Positions 1 to 4,678 of a stretch of DNA of 5,072 bases are shown here, one piece after another. The notes below the pieces were generated by a model. The model had not been told where the DNA came from. It saw only the letters and a list, made by a program, of their open reading frames with translations, and searched no databases. Source of the DNA: an uncultured Clostridia bacterium (GTDB lineage: Bacteria; Bacillota; Clostridia; Christensenellales; Borkfalkiaceae). Where the stretch lies: positions 1 to 5,072 of the forward strand of contig CAMORY010000106.1 in assembly GCA_946624395.1 (NCBI GenBank), given 5' to 3'. A program made the translations under genes and the position numbers. Within the stretch, counting starts at the first letter, position 1, and every line of letters begins with the position of its first letter.

Positions 1-341
1 ACTTCGTAATTCCCACACATGAAAAGACCTATAGGGCAATCGGCCGAGTCGTTAATTGCCGATTTCGAAAACACCCGGCCTTTCGGCGAAAGATACACTC
101 TTTTATCCTTATGTTCGGGGTCTACCGCTTCTATCGCCGAAGATATAGGCTGCGCCATGATAACCATACCCGCGCCGCCGCCGAAAGGCGTATCGTCGCA
201 CTTTTTATGCTTATCCAGCGTGTAGTCGCGAATATCGGTTATAACTATTTGGGCTTTGCCGCCGTCCACCGCCCGCCCGATAATGCTTTCCTTAAGCGGC
301 GCGAACATTTCGGGAAACAGCGTTAAAATATCAATTCTCAT
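1..341 (-). CDS. trmD: tRNA (guanine-N1-)-methyltransferase, N-terminal part (cut by window edge)
   Basis: TrmD transfers a methyl group from S-adenosylmethionine to N1 of G37 in tRNAs with a G at position 36, which prevents +1 frameshifting; it acts as a cytoplasmic dimer of the SPOUT (trefoil-knot) class. The visible 113 complete codons open with MRIDILTLFPEMF, the family's usual start. FGGGAGMV (residues 53-60) matches the conserved glycine-rich segment and YLSPKGR (83-89) the next block. CGNYE (109-113) corresponds to the SAM-binding CG(H/R)YEG loop. The ATG at 341 lies inside the end of rimM (11-nt overlap), with GGGGAG about 10 nt upstream, so the pair is probably translationally coupled. 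Oddities: Asn at 111 where His or Arg is usual, and the last two bases (GT) make codon 114 Val where Gly is expected; the latter could be an end error. The C-terminal half lies outside the window. Confidence 0.95.
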   Translation of the reverse strand, partial: MRIDILTLFPEMFAPLKESIIGRAVDGGKAQIVITDIRDYTLDKHKKCDDTPFGGGAGMVIMAQPISSAIEAVDPEHKDKRVYLSPKGRVFSKSAINDSADCPIGLFMCGNYE

Positions 342-840
342 AAAGGCAAATCTCCCCGAAGCGTTTTTCTTTTACCGTAATAATTTTAGCCGCAATATCC
401 ACGCTATACAGCGCGTCTTTTAAAAAGGGAAAGCGCACGGTTTTTCCGTCCGCGGTTTCGCCGACGAACACGTCCGTTTTAGCCGAAATAACTTCTTTAA
501 CGGTGCAAATTTCCTTGCCCGTTTCGGTAATAACCTTGCACCCGATAATATCCGCTATATAGTAGGAATTTTCTTCCAGCGGCTCTGCGTCTTCTCTTTT
601 GACGTGCAGAAACTTACCGCGAAAGAGTTCCGCGGTATTTCTGTCGCAAATTTCCGATAAAGACAAATACACGGCGTCCGCCGCAATCTTCGTGCCGCTT
701 ACGCCGTAGTTTTTGCCGTCGATTATAACGTTTTTAAGTCTTTTAAACCGCGCGGAATCGTCGGTCAAAGGCATAACCTTCAACTCCCCACGAACGCCGT
801 GCGGTTTAACTATAAGACCGATTTTAAAAGTATCTTCCAT
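331..840 (-). CDS. rimM: Ribosome maturation factor RimM
   Basis: RimM binds ribosomal protein uS19 and helps mature the head of the 30S subunit and process 16S rRNA. The 169-residue product has the usual family length. The N-terminal RimM barrel begins with IGLIVKPHGVRGELKV (residues 7-22), and a PRC-barrel domain runs from about residue 93 (YYIADIIGCKV) to about 157. I chose the ATG at 840 because FKIGLIVKPHGVRGE then sits at the normal distance from the N-terminus and a GGGG stretch (850-853) lies about 9 nt upstream. An in-frame GTG at 885 would add 15 hydrophobic residues, but it has no Shine-Dalgarno site and falls inside a hairpin stem. The gene follows khpA after 57 nt and overlaps trmD, the classic rimM-trmD pair. 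The last residues (KEKRFGEICLYEN) look less conserved than the rest. Confidence 0.95.
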   Translation of the reverse strand: MEDTFKIGLIVKPHGVRGELKVMPLTDDSARFKRLKNVIIDGKNYGVSGTKIAADAVYLSLSEICDRNTAELFRGKFLHVKREDAEPLEENSYYIADIIGCKVITETGKEICTVKEVISAKTDVFVGETADGKTVRFPFLKDALYSVDIAAKIITVKEKRFGEICLYEN

Positions 841-852
841 AGAAATTATCCC

Positions 853-886
853 CGCGGCGCTGAACAACAATAGCGGCAGCGCCACG
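853..886 (-). promoter_or_regulatory. GC-rich hairpin in the khpA-rimM gap, next to the rimM ribosome binding site
   Basis: GGCGCTG (856-862) and CAGCGCC (877-883) are perfect inverted arms. The helix extends by a G-U wobble and two G-C pairs to 853-862 / 877-886, with a 14-nt loop. In the transcript the 3' arm runs straight into GGGG at 850-853, the probable rimM Shine-Dalgarno sequence, so folding could hide or expose it. No U-tract follows, so it is not an intrinsic terminator. A role in tuning rimM-trmD translation or as a processing site is inference. Confidence 0.45.
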
Positions 887-897
887 CGCGCGGAAAC

Positions 898-1140
898 TTA
901 TTCCGCGTCTTTTTCTTTGATTTCTATATTATACTTTTTGTTCTCTTTCAAAGAACCCGCTTTGACAAGCGTGCGAAGCGACTTGGCAATTTTGCCCTGT
1001 CTGCCGATAACCTTGCCCATATCAGCGGAATCCAAGGTTATAGACACGTTAACGTTTTTCCCGTCGTCTTCTACGTCGTAAACGATAGCGTCTTTATTTT
1101 CGGCAAAAGTTCCGACGACGAATTTAATAAGTTCTATCAT
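898..1140 (-). CDS. khpA: KH-domain RNA-binding protein KhpA (YlqC family)
   Basis: This is a small cytoplasmic RNA-binding protein of the KhpA/YlqC family. In pneumococcus KhpA pairs with KhpB (Jag/EloR) and binds many RNAs, affecting cell elongation and division; the partner is not in this window. The 80 residues are the usual length. The single KH domain shows the GxxG loop GRQG at 46-49 inside MGKVIGRQGKIAKSLRTLVKA-like sequence, preceded by a beta strand (VNVSITL, 30-36). The ATG at 1140 has AGAGG and AAGG upstream. It lies 18 nt after rpsP and before rimM, its standard place in Firmicutes; ylqD, which follows ylqC in B. subtilis, is absent here. Identification rests on the KH motif and the gene order together. 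Confidence 0.93.
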   Translation of the reverse strand: MIELIKFVVGTFAENKDAIVYDVEDDGKNVNVSITLDSADMGKVIGRQGKIAKSLRTLVKAGSLKENKKYNIEIKEKDAE

Positions 1141-1158
1141 AAGACCTTACCTCTTCGC

Positions 1159-1455
1159 TTATTTCTTGGATTTGCGAACCTTGGTTTTAGACGGGGAAAG
1201 TTTAGCGGGCTTTTCGATAACGCCTTCGTTTATAAGAAGGTTTTTAACGGTCGCGGTGGGCTGAACGCCTTTTTTAAGCCAATCGAGCGCCTTTTCCTTG
1301 TCGATAACGACTTCCGCGGGATTAGCGATGGGGTTGTAGTGCCCGACCTTGTCCACGTAAGCGCCGTCGCGCGCGTTTCTGCTGTCCGTAATTACGATAC
1401 GGTAGAAGGGTGATTTTTTGTCGCCCATTCTGGTTAATCTCATTTTTACTGCCAT
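1159..1455 (-). CDS. rpsP: Small ribosomal subunit protein bS16
   Basis: bS16 is a 30S subunit protein that binds 16S rRNA early and stabilises the body of the subunit. The start AVKMRLTRMGDKKSPFYRIV and the following DSRNARDGAYVDKVGHYNP are the family's hallmark segments. At 98 residues it is slightly longer than many bS16 proteins because of a basic, probably disordered tail (PAKLSPSKTKVRKSKK, about 82-98) that would contact rRNA. The start at 1455 is fixed by a strong Shine-Dalgarno sequence, AAGGAGAT, 6-7 nt upstream. It follows ffh after 18 nt and precedes khpA by 18 nt, so it is surely co-transcribed with both. The better ribosome binding site than its neighbours fits a protein needed in large amounts. 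Confidence 0.98.
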   Translation of the reverse strand: MAVKMRLTRMGDKKSPFYRIVITDSRNARDGAYVDKVGHYNPIANPAEVVIDKEKALDWLKKGVQPTATVKNLLINEGVIEKPAKLSPSKTKVRKSKK

Positions 1456-1473
1456 AATATATCTCCTTGTGCG

Positions 1474-2796
1474 TTAAAATTTAAACGCTTTATTATTTTT
1501 CATCTGTTTCATAAGTTGCTTGGTCTGCTCGAACTGCTTTAACACCCTGTTTACTTCCTGAACGCTCGTTCCGCTGCCTTTCGCTATGCGCTGCTTTCTG
1601 GAAGAGTTTATTATGTTCGGGTTCTGCCGTTCTTTTTTGGTCATAGACTGAATAACCGCTTTCATCGAAAGCATTTTCTTCTCGTCCACGTCTTCTTCGC
1701 GGATTTTGAACTTGCTAGCGCCAAGCCCCATGTTGGGCATCATAGAAAGCACGTCTTTTATGCCGCCCATCTTTTTCATCGTCTCGAACTGCGTAAGATA
1801 GTCGTCCAAAGTAAAGGAATTTTCCTTTATCTTTTTCTCCATCTTTTTGGCGTCTTCTTCGGTTATCGCTTCCTGCGCCTTTTCGATAAGGGTTAAAACG
1901 TCGCCCATACCCAAAATGCGGTTTGCCATACGGTCGGGATAGAACGGCTCTAAATCGCCGAGTTTTTCACCCACCGAACAGAATTTTATAGGCTTGCCCG
2001 TAATGGCTTTGGCGGAAAGCGTAGCGCCGCCGCGCGTGTCGCCGTCAAGTTTGGTAAGCACCAAGCCCGATATTTCCAGACGGCGGTTAAAAGTCTCCGC
2101 AACTTCTACTGCGACTTGCCCCGTCATAGCGTCAATCACCAAAAGAATTTCCGCGGGGTTTACCGCCGCTTTTATCTCTTCAAGTTCGCGCATAAGCGCG
2201 TCGTCTATCTGAAGTCTGCCCGCGGTATCGATTATAACCGTGTCAAAACCGTATGATTTAGCGTAAGCCACGCCTTCTTTTGCTATTTTAACGGGGTTTC
2301 CCTGCCCCTTTTCAAAGACGGTGCAACCCGCCTTTTCGCCCACTACTTTAAGTTGGTTTATCGCCGCGGGGCGGTACACGTCGCACGCAACGAGTAGCGG
2401 CTTTTTGCCCTGCTTTTTAAGCATAAACCCGAGTTTTCCGACAAGCGTGGTTTTGCCCGCGCCCTGAAGCCCCGCCATCATTATAACGGTCGGCAGATTG
2501 TCTGAAACCGCAAGTTTTGCGTTGGTTGCGCCCATTAACGCGATAAGTTCTTCGTTGACGATTTTAATAACTTGCTCGGTCGGACTTAAACTCTTTAAAA
2601 TCTCCTGACCTACGGCGCGTTCGGACACTTTTGCAACGAAATCTTTGACTACGCCGATATTGACGTCCGCCTCTAAAAGCGCAACGCGCACTTCGCGCAT
2701 AGCGGTCTTTATTTCGAGTTCAGTCAGCCTGCCTTTTTTGGTCAGTTTACTGAAGATATGATTAAGTTTTTCCGAAAGTCCTGAAAATAACCCCAT
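1474..2796 (-). CDS. ffh: Signal recognition particle GTPase Ffh (SRP54)
   Basis: Ffh binds SRP RNA and signal sequences of nascent membrane proteins, then docks on FtsY at the membrane with reciprocal GTP hydrolysis. The 440 residues are near the usual length. The N domain (about 1-95) is a helical bundle with ALLEADVN at 40-46. The G domain (about 96-295) has the P-loop GLQGAGKTT (109-117), DVYRPAA (139-145), DAMTGQ (222-227), DTAGRL (190-195) and TKLDGDTRGG (248-257). The methionine-rich M domain (about 325-435) includes FTLDDYLTQFETMKKMGG and the SRP-RNA-binding segment SRKQRIAKGSG (399-409), followed by QEVNRVLKQF. The start at 2796 overlaps the ylxM stop by one base (TAATG), indicating coupling, with AGG just upstream. 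All key residues are present. Confidence 0.99.
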   Translation of the reverse strand: MGLFSGLSEKLNHIFSKLTKKGRLTELEIKTAMREVRVALLEADVNIGVVKDFVAKVSERAVGQEILKSLSPTEQVIKIVNEELIALMGATNAKLAVSDNLPTVIMMAGLQGAGKTTLVGKLGFMLKKQGKKPLLVACDVYRPAAINQLKVVGEKAGCTVFEKGQGNPVKIAKEGVAYAKSYGFDTVIIDTAGRLQIDDALMRELEEIKAAVNPAEILLVIDAMTGQVAVEVAETFNRRLEISGLVLTKLDGDTRGGATLSAKAITGKPIKFCSVGEKLGDLEPFYPDRMANRILGMGDVLTLIEKAQEAITEEDAKKMEKKIKENSFTLDDYLTQFETMKKMGGIKDVLSMMPNMGLGASKFKIREEDVDEKKMLSMKAVIQSMTKKERQNPNIINSSRKQRIAKGSGTSVQEVNRVLKQFEQTKQLMKQMKNNKAFKF

Positions 2797-3092
2797 TATC
2801 TACCTAAAATTTCGTTTAGCGCCGTTTTTTCTTTATCCGAAAGAGTGTCGGAAAATTCAGAAAGCGCGTCGTACTTTTCTTTAAGGTGCAAAACGTTCTC
2901 GTACTCCGATAATTTTTCCTTTATCTTCTTTATGCCGTCGAAAGCGCTCTGCCTGCTTGCCCCCGTTTCCACAGCCATTTCTGCAAACGACATATCAAGC
3001 GAGTAGCGCATAGAAAACAGTTCCCGTTGATATTCGGTCAAAAGTCCTTTATAAATATCGAACAGTTGCACGAAATAAATATCGTTTTCCAT
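2796..3092 (-). CDS. ylxM: YlxM/p13 family helix-turn-helix protein, SRP-associated
   Basis: YlxM (UPF0122) is a small protein encoded with ffh in Firmicutes. In streptococci it binds the SRP and modulates its GTPase cycle; its role here is taken from that family. The 98 residues form a sigma-70 region-4-like fold: YQRELFSMRYSLDMSFAEMA (about 21-40), the helix-turn-helix ETGASRQSAFDGIKKIKEKL (about 42-61), then a charged helix with HLKEKYDAL and an acidic C-terminus. It is slightly shorter than many relatives (around 110). AAGGGG lies about 10 nt before the ATG at 3092, and its stop shares a base with the ffh start. It is the first gene after the interruption in the operon, so its leader would set expression of everything downstream. 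Confidence 0.93.
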   Translation of the reverse strand: MENDIYFVQLFDIYKGLLTEYQRELFSMRYSLDMSFAEMAVETGASRQSAFDGIKKIKEKLSEYENVLHLKEKYDALSEFSDTLSDKEKTALNEILGR

Positions 3093-3123
3093 ATTAGCGC
3101 ACCCCTTATCGCCCTTACGTGAT

Positions 3124-3197
3124 GAGATTGCTTCGCTCTCGCTCGCAATAACGGACTTGTTGTCATTGCGAGACCGCGTAGCGGTCGCGGCAATCTC
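3124..3197. repeat. Inverted pair of dispersed-type repeats (REP/MITE-like)
   Basis: Two units of the form GAGATTGC-core-TCGCAAT-N-AC face each other. Unit 1 is on the plus strand (3124-3152) and unit 2 on the minus strand (3162-3197). The outer arms GAGATTGC (3124-3131) and GCAATCTC (3190-3197) pair, as do CTCGCAAT (3142-3149) and ATTGCGAG (3165-3172). The cores differ: unit 2 contains its own hairpin, GACCGC-GTA-GCGGTC (3172-3186). Sequences of the type ATTGCGAG...GCAATCTC are common as intergenic repeats in many bacterial genomes, so this is probably one of many copies. It lies in the predicted leader of ylxM but leaves the ylxM Shine-Dalgarno site free. Confidence 0.65.
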
Positions 3198-3206
3198 TTT
3201 TATCCT

Positions 3207-3230
3207 ATGTAAACCGTTTTTGCTTTACAT
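3207..3230 (-). promoter_or_regulatory. Short palindrome/hairpin at the predicted transcript start of ylxM
   Basis: ATGTAAA (3207-3213) and TTTACAT (3224-3230) are perfect 7-bp inverted arms around a 10-nt loop. Position 3230 is also about where transcription from the promoter at 3237-3265 should begin, so the hairpin would form at the extreme 5' end of the mRNA. It could protect the transcript end, or as DNA it could be an operator just downstream of the promoter. Both are inference; the symmetry itself is plain in the sequence. Confidence 0.4.
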
Positions 3231-3236
3231 ACGGAT

Positions 3237-3265
3237 ATTTTACACTAAAAAATATCACCTGTCAA
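3237..3265 (-). promoter_or_regulatory. Sigma-A-type promoter for ylxM-ffh-rpsP-khpA-rimM-trmD
   Basis: On the minus strand, TTGACA (3265-3260) matches the -35 consensus exactly, followed after 17 nt by TAAAAT (3242-3237), one base from the -10 consensus. The predicted start is near 3230, giving a leader of about 137 nt before the ylxM ATG at 3092. Position and direction fit the promoter that lets the ffh half of the operon be read separately from smc-ftsY. Confidence 0.7.
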
Positions 3266-3294
3266 GCATTTTTACCTAACATATAATTTTAAAT

Positions 3295-3330
3295 GTTTAC
3301 GCCCGCGTGAATTTTCACGCGGGCGTAAAC
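3295..3330. terminator. Perfect 16-bp hairpin, possible bidirectional terminator
   Basis: The arms 3295-3310 (starting GTTTACGCCC) and 3315-3330 (ending GGGCGTAAAC) are perfect reverse complements with a 4-nt loop. On the minus strand it is followed by ATTTAAAATTATAT, only partly U-rich, and on the plus strand by GGGTGTTTTG, so neither side has a classic U-tract. It sits between the two leftward promoters and could stop leftward transcripts arriving from the xre-like region before they enter ylxM. The hairpin is certain; the terminator role is uncertain. Confidence 0.5.
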
Positions 3331-3374
3331 GGGTGTTTTGACAAATTTCCTAACCTTTCGATAGGCATATTTAT

Positions 3375-3403
3375 ATTATATTCTTACAGTTGTAAGAAGT
3401 CAA
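3375..3403 (-). promoter_or_regulatory. Leftward sigma-A-type promoter overlapped by a repressor palindrome
   Basis: On the minus strand, TTGACT (3403-3398) and TATAAT (3380-3375) are separated by exactly 17 nt, giving 11 of 12 consensus positions. The spacer (3381-3397) is filled almost exactly by the 18-bp palindrome 3381-3398, so a repressor bound there would block polymerase. The predicted start is near 3368 and the transcript would run into the hairpin at 3330-3295 after about 38 nt. Its product would be either a short RNA or read-through into ylxM-ffh. Confidence 0.6.
3381..3398. promoter_or_regulatory. Operator-like palindrome O1
   Basis: TTCTTACA-GT-TGTAAGAA has perfect 8-bp arms around a 2-bp centre. 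It lies 38 bp before the start codon of the xre-like gene and has the size and symmetry of a site for a dimeric XRE-family repressor. A second near-identical copy is at 3410-3427. Its core also fits the TACAnnTGTA site of BlaI/CopY regulators, but no such gene is present here, so the adjacent xre product is the most likely ligand. Confidence 0.65.
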
Positions 3404-3419
3404 GTATTTTTCTTACAAA
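3390..3419 (+). promoter_or_regulatory. Weak candidate promoter for the xre-like gene
   Basis: TTGTAA (3390-3395) and TACAAA (3414-3419), 18 nt apart, each match 4 of 6 consensus positions. The start would be near 3426, leaving a very short leader before the ATG at 3437. O1 covers the -35 and O2 the -10, as expected for autorepression. The match is poor and other AT-rich hexamers nearby cannot be excluded. Confidence 0.3.
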
Positions 3420-3427
3420 TGTGAGAA
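3410..3427. promoter_or_regulatory. Operator-like palindrome O2
   Basis: TTCTTACA-AA-TGTGAGAA repeats O1 29 bp further right, with one changed base in the right arm (G for A) and a different 2-bp centre. Keeping the arms while the centre varies is what a protein-binding site looks like. It ends 9 bp before the xre start codon, so occupancy would block initiation of that gene. Confidence 0.6.
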
Positions 3428-3436
3428 TATAAAATT

Positions 3437-3646
3437 ATGGAAAATATTTTCAAAGAAAAATTAAAGATTTTAAGAAAAGAAAAAAGAGTAGGACAAGTTG
3501 AACTTGCAAAAGAACTCGGCGTCAGTAAAGGAACTATAAGCCTATGGGAAAACGGTTTACGTGAACCTACTATGTCAAGTCTTATTCGTATTGCTAAATA
3601 TTTTGATGTGAGCGTTGATTTTCTTATCGGAACAACGGAAGATTAA
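3437..3646 (+). CDS. Small XRE-family transcriptional repressor (single HTH domain)
   Basis: A 69-residue DNA-binding protein made almost entirely of one Cro/C1-type helix-turn-helix domain. GQVELAKELGVSKGTISLWENG (19-40) holds helices 2 and 3, with the recognition helix at about SKGTISLWE, and PTMSSLIRIAKYFDVSVDFLIG (44-65) closes the domain. No sensor, peptidase or membrane part is present, so it probably acts as a dimer on nearby DNA. It is on the opposite strand to every neighbour and separates ftsY from ylxM. GC is about 32% by hand count against about 50% in sampled stretches of ffh, suggesting later acquisition, perhaps from a phage or mobile element. The Shine-Dalgarno match is weak (GTGAG about 11 nt upstream). 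It has its own terminator and two upstream palindromes, so autoregulation is likely. Its target genes are unknown. Confidence 0.9.
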   Translation: MENIFKEKLKILRKEKRVGQVELAKELGVSKGTISLWENGLREPTMSSLIRIAKYFDVSVDFLIGTTED

Positions 3647-3670
3647 ACCCCCTTTGAAACCAAAGGGGGT
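3647..3670 (+). terminator. Intrinsic terminator of the xre-like gene
   Basis: ACCCCCTTTG (3647-3656) and CAAAGGGGGT (3661-3670) form a perfect 10-bp stem with the 4-nt loop AAAC, starting directly after the xre stop codon. GTTGTTGTAATTT follows on the plus strand, a moderately U-rich tail. On the minus strand the stem is followed by TTTAATCTT, so it may also stop transcripts arriving from ftsY. Confidence 0.8.
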
Positions 3671-3715
3671 GTTGTTGTAATTTATACCTTTAAAGAGTTT
3701 TCGGAATTAGGGGAT

Positions 3716-3763
3716 TTTTAAGGGGGAAGAACGGATTCGAAAAACAGTTCTTCCACCTTAAAA
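3716..3763 (-). repeat. Inverted repeat spanning the ftsY stop codon
   Basis: The arms 3716-3732 and 3747-3763 pair over 16 of 17 positions: TTTTAAGG, one mismatch, GGAAGAAC, then a 14-nt loop, then GTTCTTCC, the mismatch, CCTTAAAA. In the ftsY transcript the stem starts at the last Phe codon and stop codon. The bases after it (ATCCCC) are not a U-tract, so it is not a textbook terminator, though it may work with the hairpin at 3647-3670 to end the smc-ftsY message or protect its 3' end. It could also be a trace of the event that inserted the xre-like cassette. Confidence 0.6.
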
Positions 3764-4654
3764 CAGTGCTTCTATAAATTCTTTTGCGTCAAAATCTTCT
3801 ATATCGTCGATTTTTTCACCCGTGCCGACAAAACAAACGGGCACTTCTAACTCGTAGGAAAGTGAAATTATAAACCCGCCCTTTGCCGTACCGTCAAGCT
3901 TGGTTAAAATTATACCGTCGATACCGACTGCCTCGTTAAACGTTTCTACTTGGTTATAAGCGTTCTGCCCCGTCGTCGCGTCAAGCACGATAAGTTTTAT
4001 AATCTTCGCGTCAGGATATTCACGCTTTAGCACCCTGTCCATCTTTTTAAGTTCTTCCATTAAGTTGGCTTTAACGTGTAATCTGCCCGCCGTGTCTATA
4101 ATAAGCACGTCGGTTTTTTTGGCTTTGGCGCTGGATACCGCGTCGAAAACCACGGCGGAAGCGTCCGCCCCTTCGTCGCTTTTTATAATCCTTACCTTTG
4201 CCCTGTCCGCCCATACCGAAAGTTGGTCTACCGCGGCGGCGCGGAAAGTGTCCGCGGCGGCAATCGACACCGACTTGCCTTCTTTAATGAACTTGTTGGC
4301 AAGTTTGCCTATCGTAGTGGTTTTACCGACGCCGTTTACGCCCACTACCATAATGGCGACGGGCGGTGTAAACTCAATCGGCTCGGCATAGTCCAGCGTT
4401 TCAAACAGTTCCTTTTTTAAAAGGTCTATAACGTAGTCTTTATCGCGGCATTTTTCTTTTATCGCGGTTTCGCGTATTTCGTCCACGATTTCCATAGCGG
4501 TCTTTACCGACACGTCGGAAGAAATAAGTATATCTTCTAACTCTTCGTAAAAATCTTCGCCTATTTTATCTTTTGAAAAAAGTCCGCCGAGTTTTTTTGC
4601 CAAGCCGTCTTTAGTCTTTGACAGCGCGGCTTTTAACTTTCCGAATAATCCCAT
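3758..4654 (-). CDS. ftsY: Signal recognition particle receptor FtsY
   Basis: FtsY is the membrane-associated SRP receptor GTPase; it pairs with Ffh to hand ribosomes making membrane proteins to SecYEG. The 298 residues form an NG core with a short basic amphipathic N-terminus (MGLFGKLKAALSKTKDGLAKK) suited to membrane contact. The long acidic A domain of E. coli FtsY is absent, as in many Firmicutes. The N domain covers about 30-95. The G domain has the P-loop GVNGVGKTT (105-113), DTFRAAA (135-141), DTAGRL (187-192), DATTGQ (225-230), TKLDGTAKGG (251-260) and the closing GTGEKIDDIEDFDAKEFIEALF-type end (277-298). AAGGA lies about 7 nt before the ATG at 4654, and smc ends 24 nt upstream. Downstream, ylxM would normally follow, but the xre-like gene intervenes. 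Confidence 0.98.
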   Translation of the reverse strand: MGLFGKLKAALSKTKDGLAKKLGGLFSKDKIGEDFYEELEDILISSDVSVKTAMEIVDEIRETAIKEKCRDKDYVIDLLKKELFETLDYAEPIEFTPPVAIMVVGVNGVGKTTTIGKLANKFIKEGKSVSIAAADTFRAAAVDQLSVWADRAKVRIIKSDEGADASAVVFDAVSSAKAKKTDVLIIDTAGRLHVKANLMEELKKMDRVLKREYPDAKIIKLIVLDATTGQNAYNQVETFNEAVGIDGIILTKLDGTAKGGFIISLSYELEVPVCFVGTGEKIDDIEDFDAKEFIEALF

Positions 4655-4678
4655 AATTATCCTTATATATCGTTTAAT

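Larger units (their letters stand above)
3093..3436. other. Intergenic region between ylxM and the xre-like gene (344 nt, no protein gene)
   Basis: From left to right this stretch holds the ylxM ribosome binding site (about 3101-3107), an inverted pair of dispersed-type repeats (3124-3197), a short hairpin (3207-3230), a leftward promoter (3237-3265), a perfect 16-bp hairpin (3295-3330), a second leftward promoter (3375-3403), and two repressor-type palindromes (3381-3398, 3410-3427) with a weaker rightward promoter between them. I saw no tRNA, riboswitch or T-box consensus. A 17-codon frame on the minus strand (3315-3368) ends inside the 16-bp hairpin but has no ribosome binding site, so it is not called as a gene. 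Confidence 0.8.

Noticed and set aside
841..885. Extension of rimM to a GTG at 885, adding 15 residues
   Set aside because: There is no Shine-Dalgarno site, the codon lies in a hairpin stem, and the family N-terminus aligns with the ATG at 840.
1994..2212. Open frame on the plus strand inside ffh (72 codons), and similar plus-strand frames inside trmD, rimM and ftsY
   Set aside because: They lie antisense to strongly conserved genes, have no recognisable domain, and are low-complexity Ser/Ala/Thr-rich translations typical of opposite-strand shadows.
3124..3197. CRISPR array
   Set aside because: There are only two inverted, diverged units, with no regular direct repeats or spacers.
3282..3287. 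Plus-strand TATAAT as a -10 element
   Set aside because: No -35-like hexamer lies 16-18 nt upstream, and transcription would run straight into the 16-bp hairpin.
3338..3343. Plus-strand TTGACA as a -35 for the xre-like gene
   Set aside because: At spacings of 16-18 nt the downstream hexamers (such as GATAGG, ATAGGC) do not resemble a -10.
3268..3720. ATTTTTA at 3268-3274 and 3714-3720 as target-site duplication around the xre cassette
   Set aside because: Seven AT-only bases recur easily by chance in such a sequence, and no transposase or terminal repeats accompany them.
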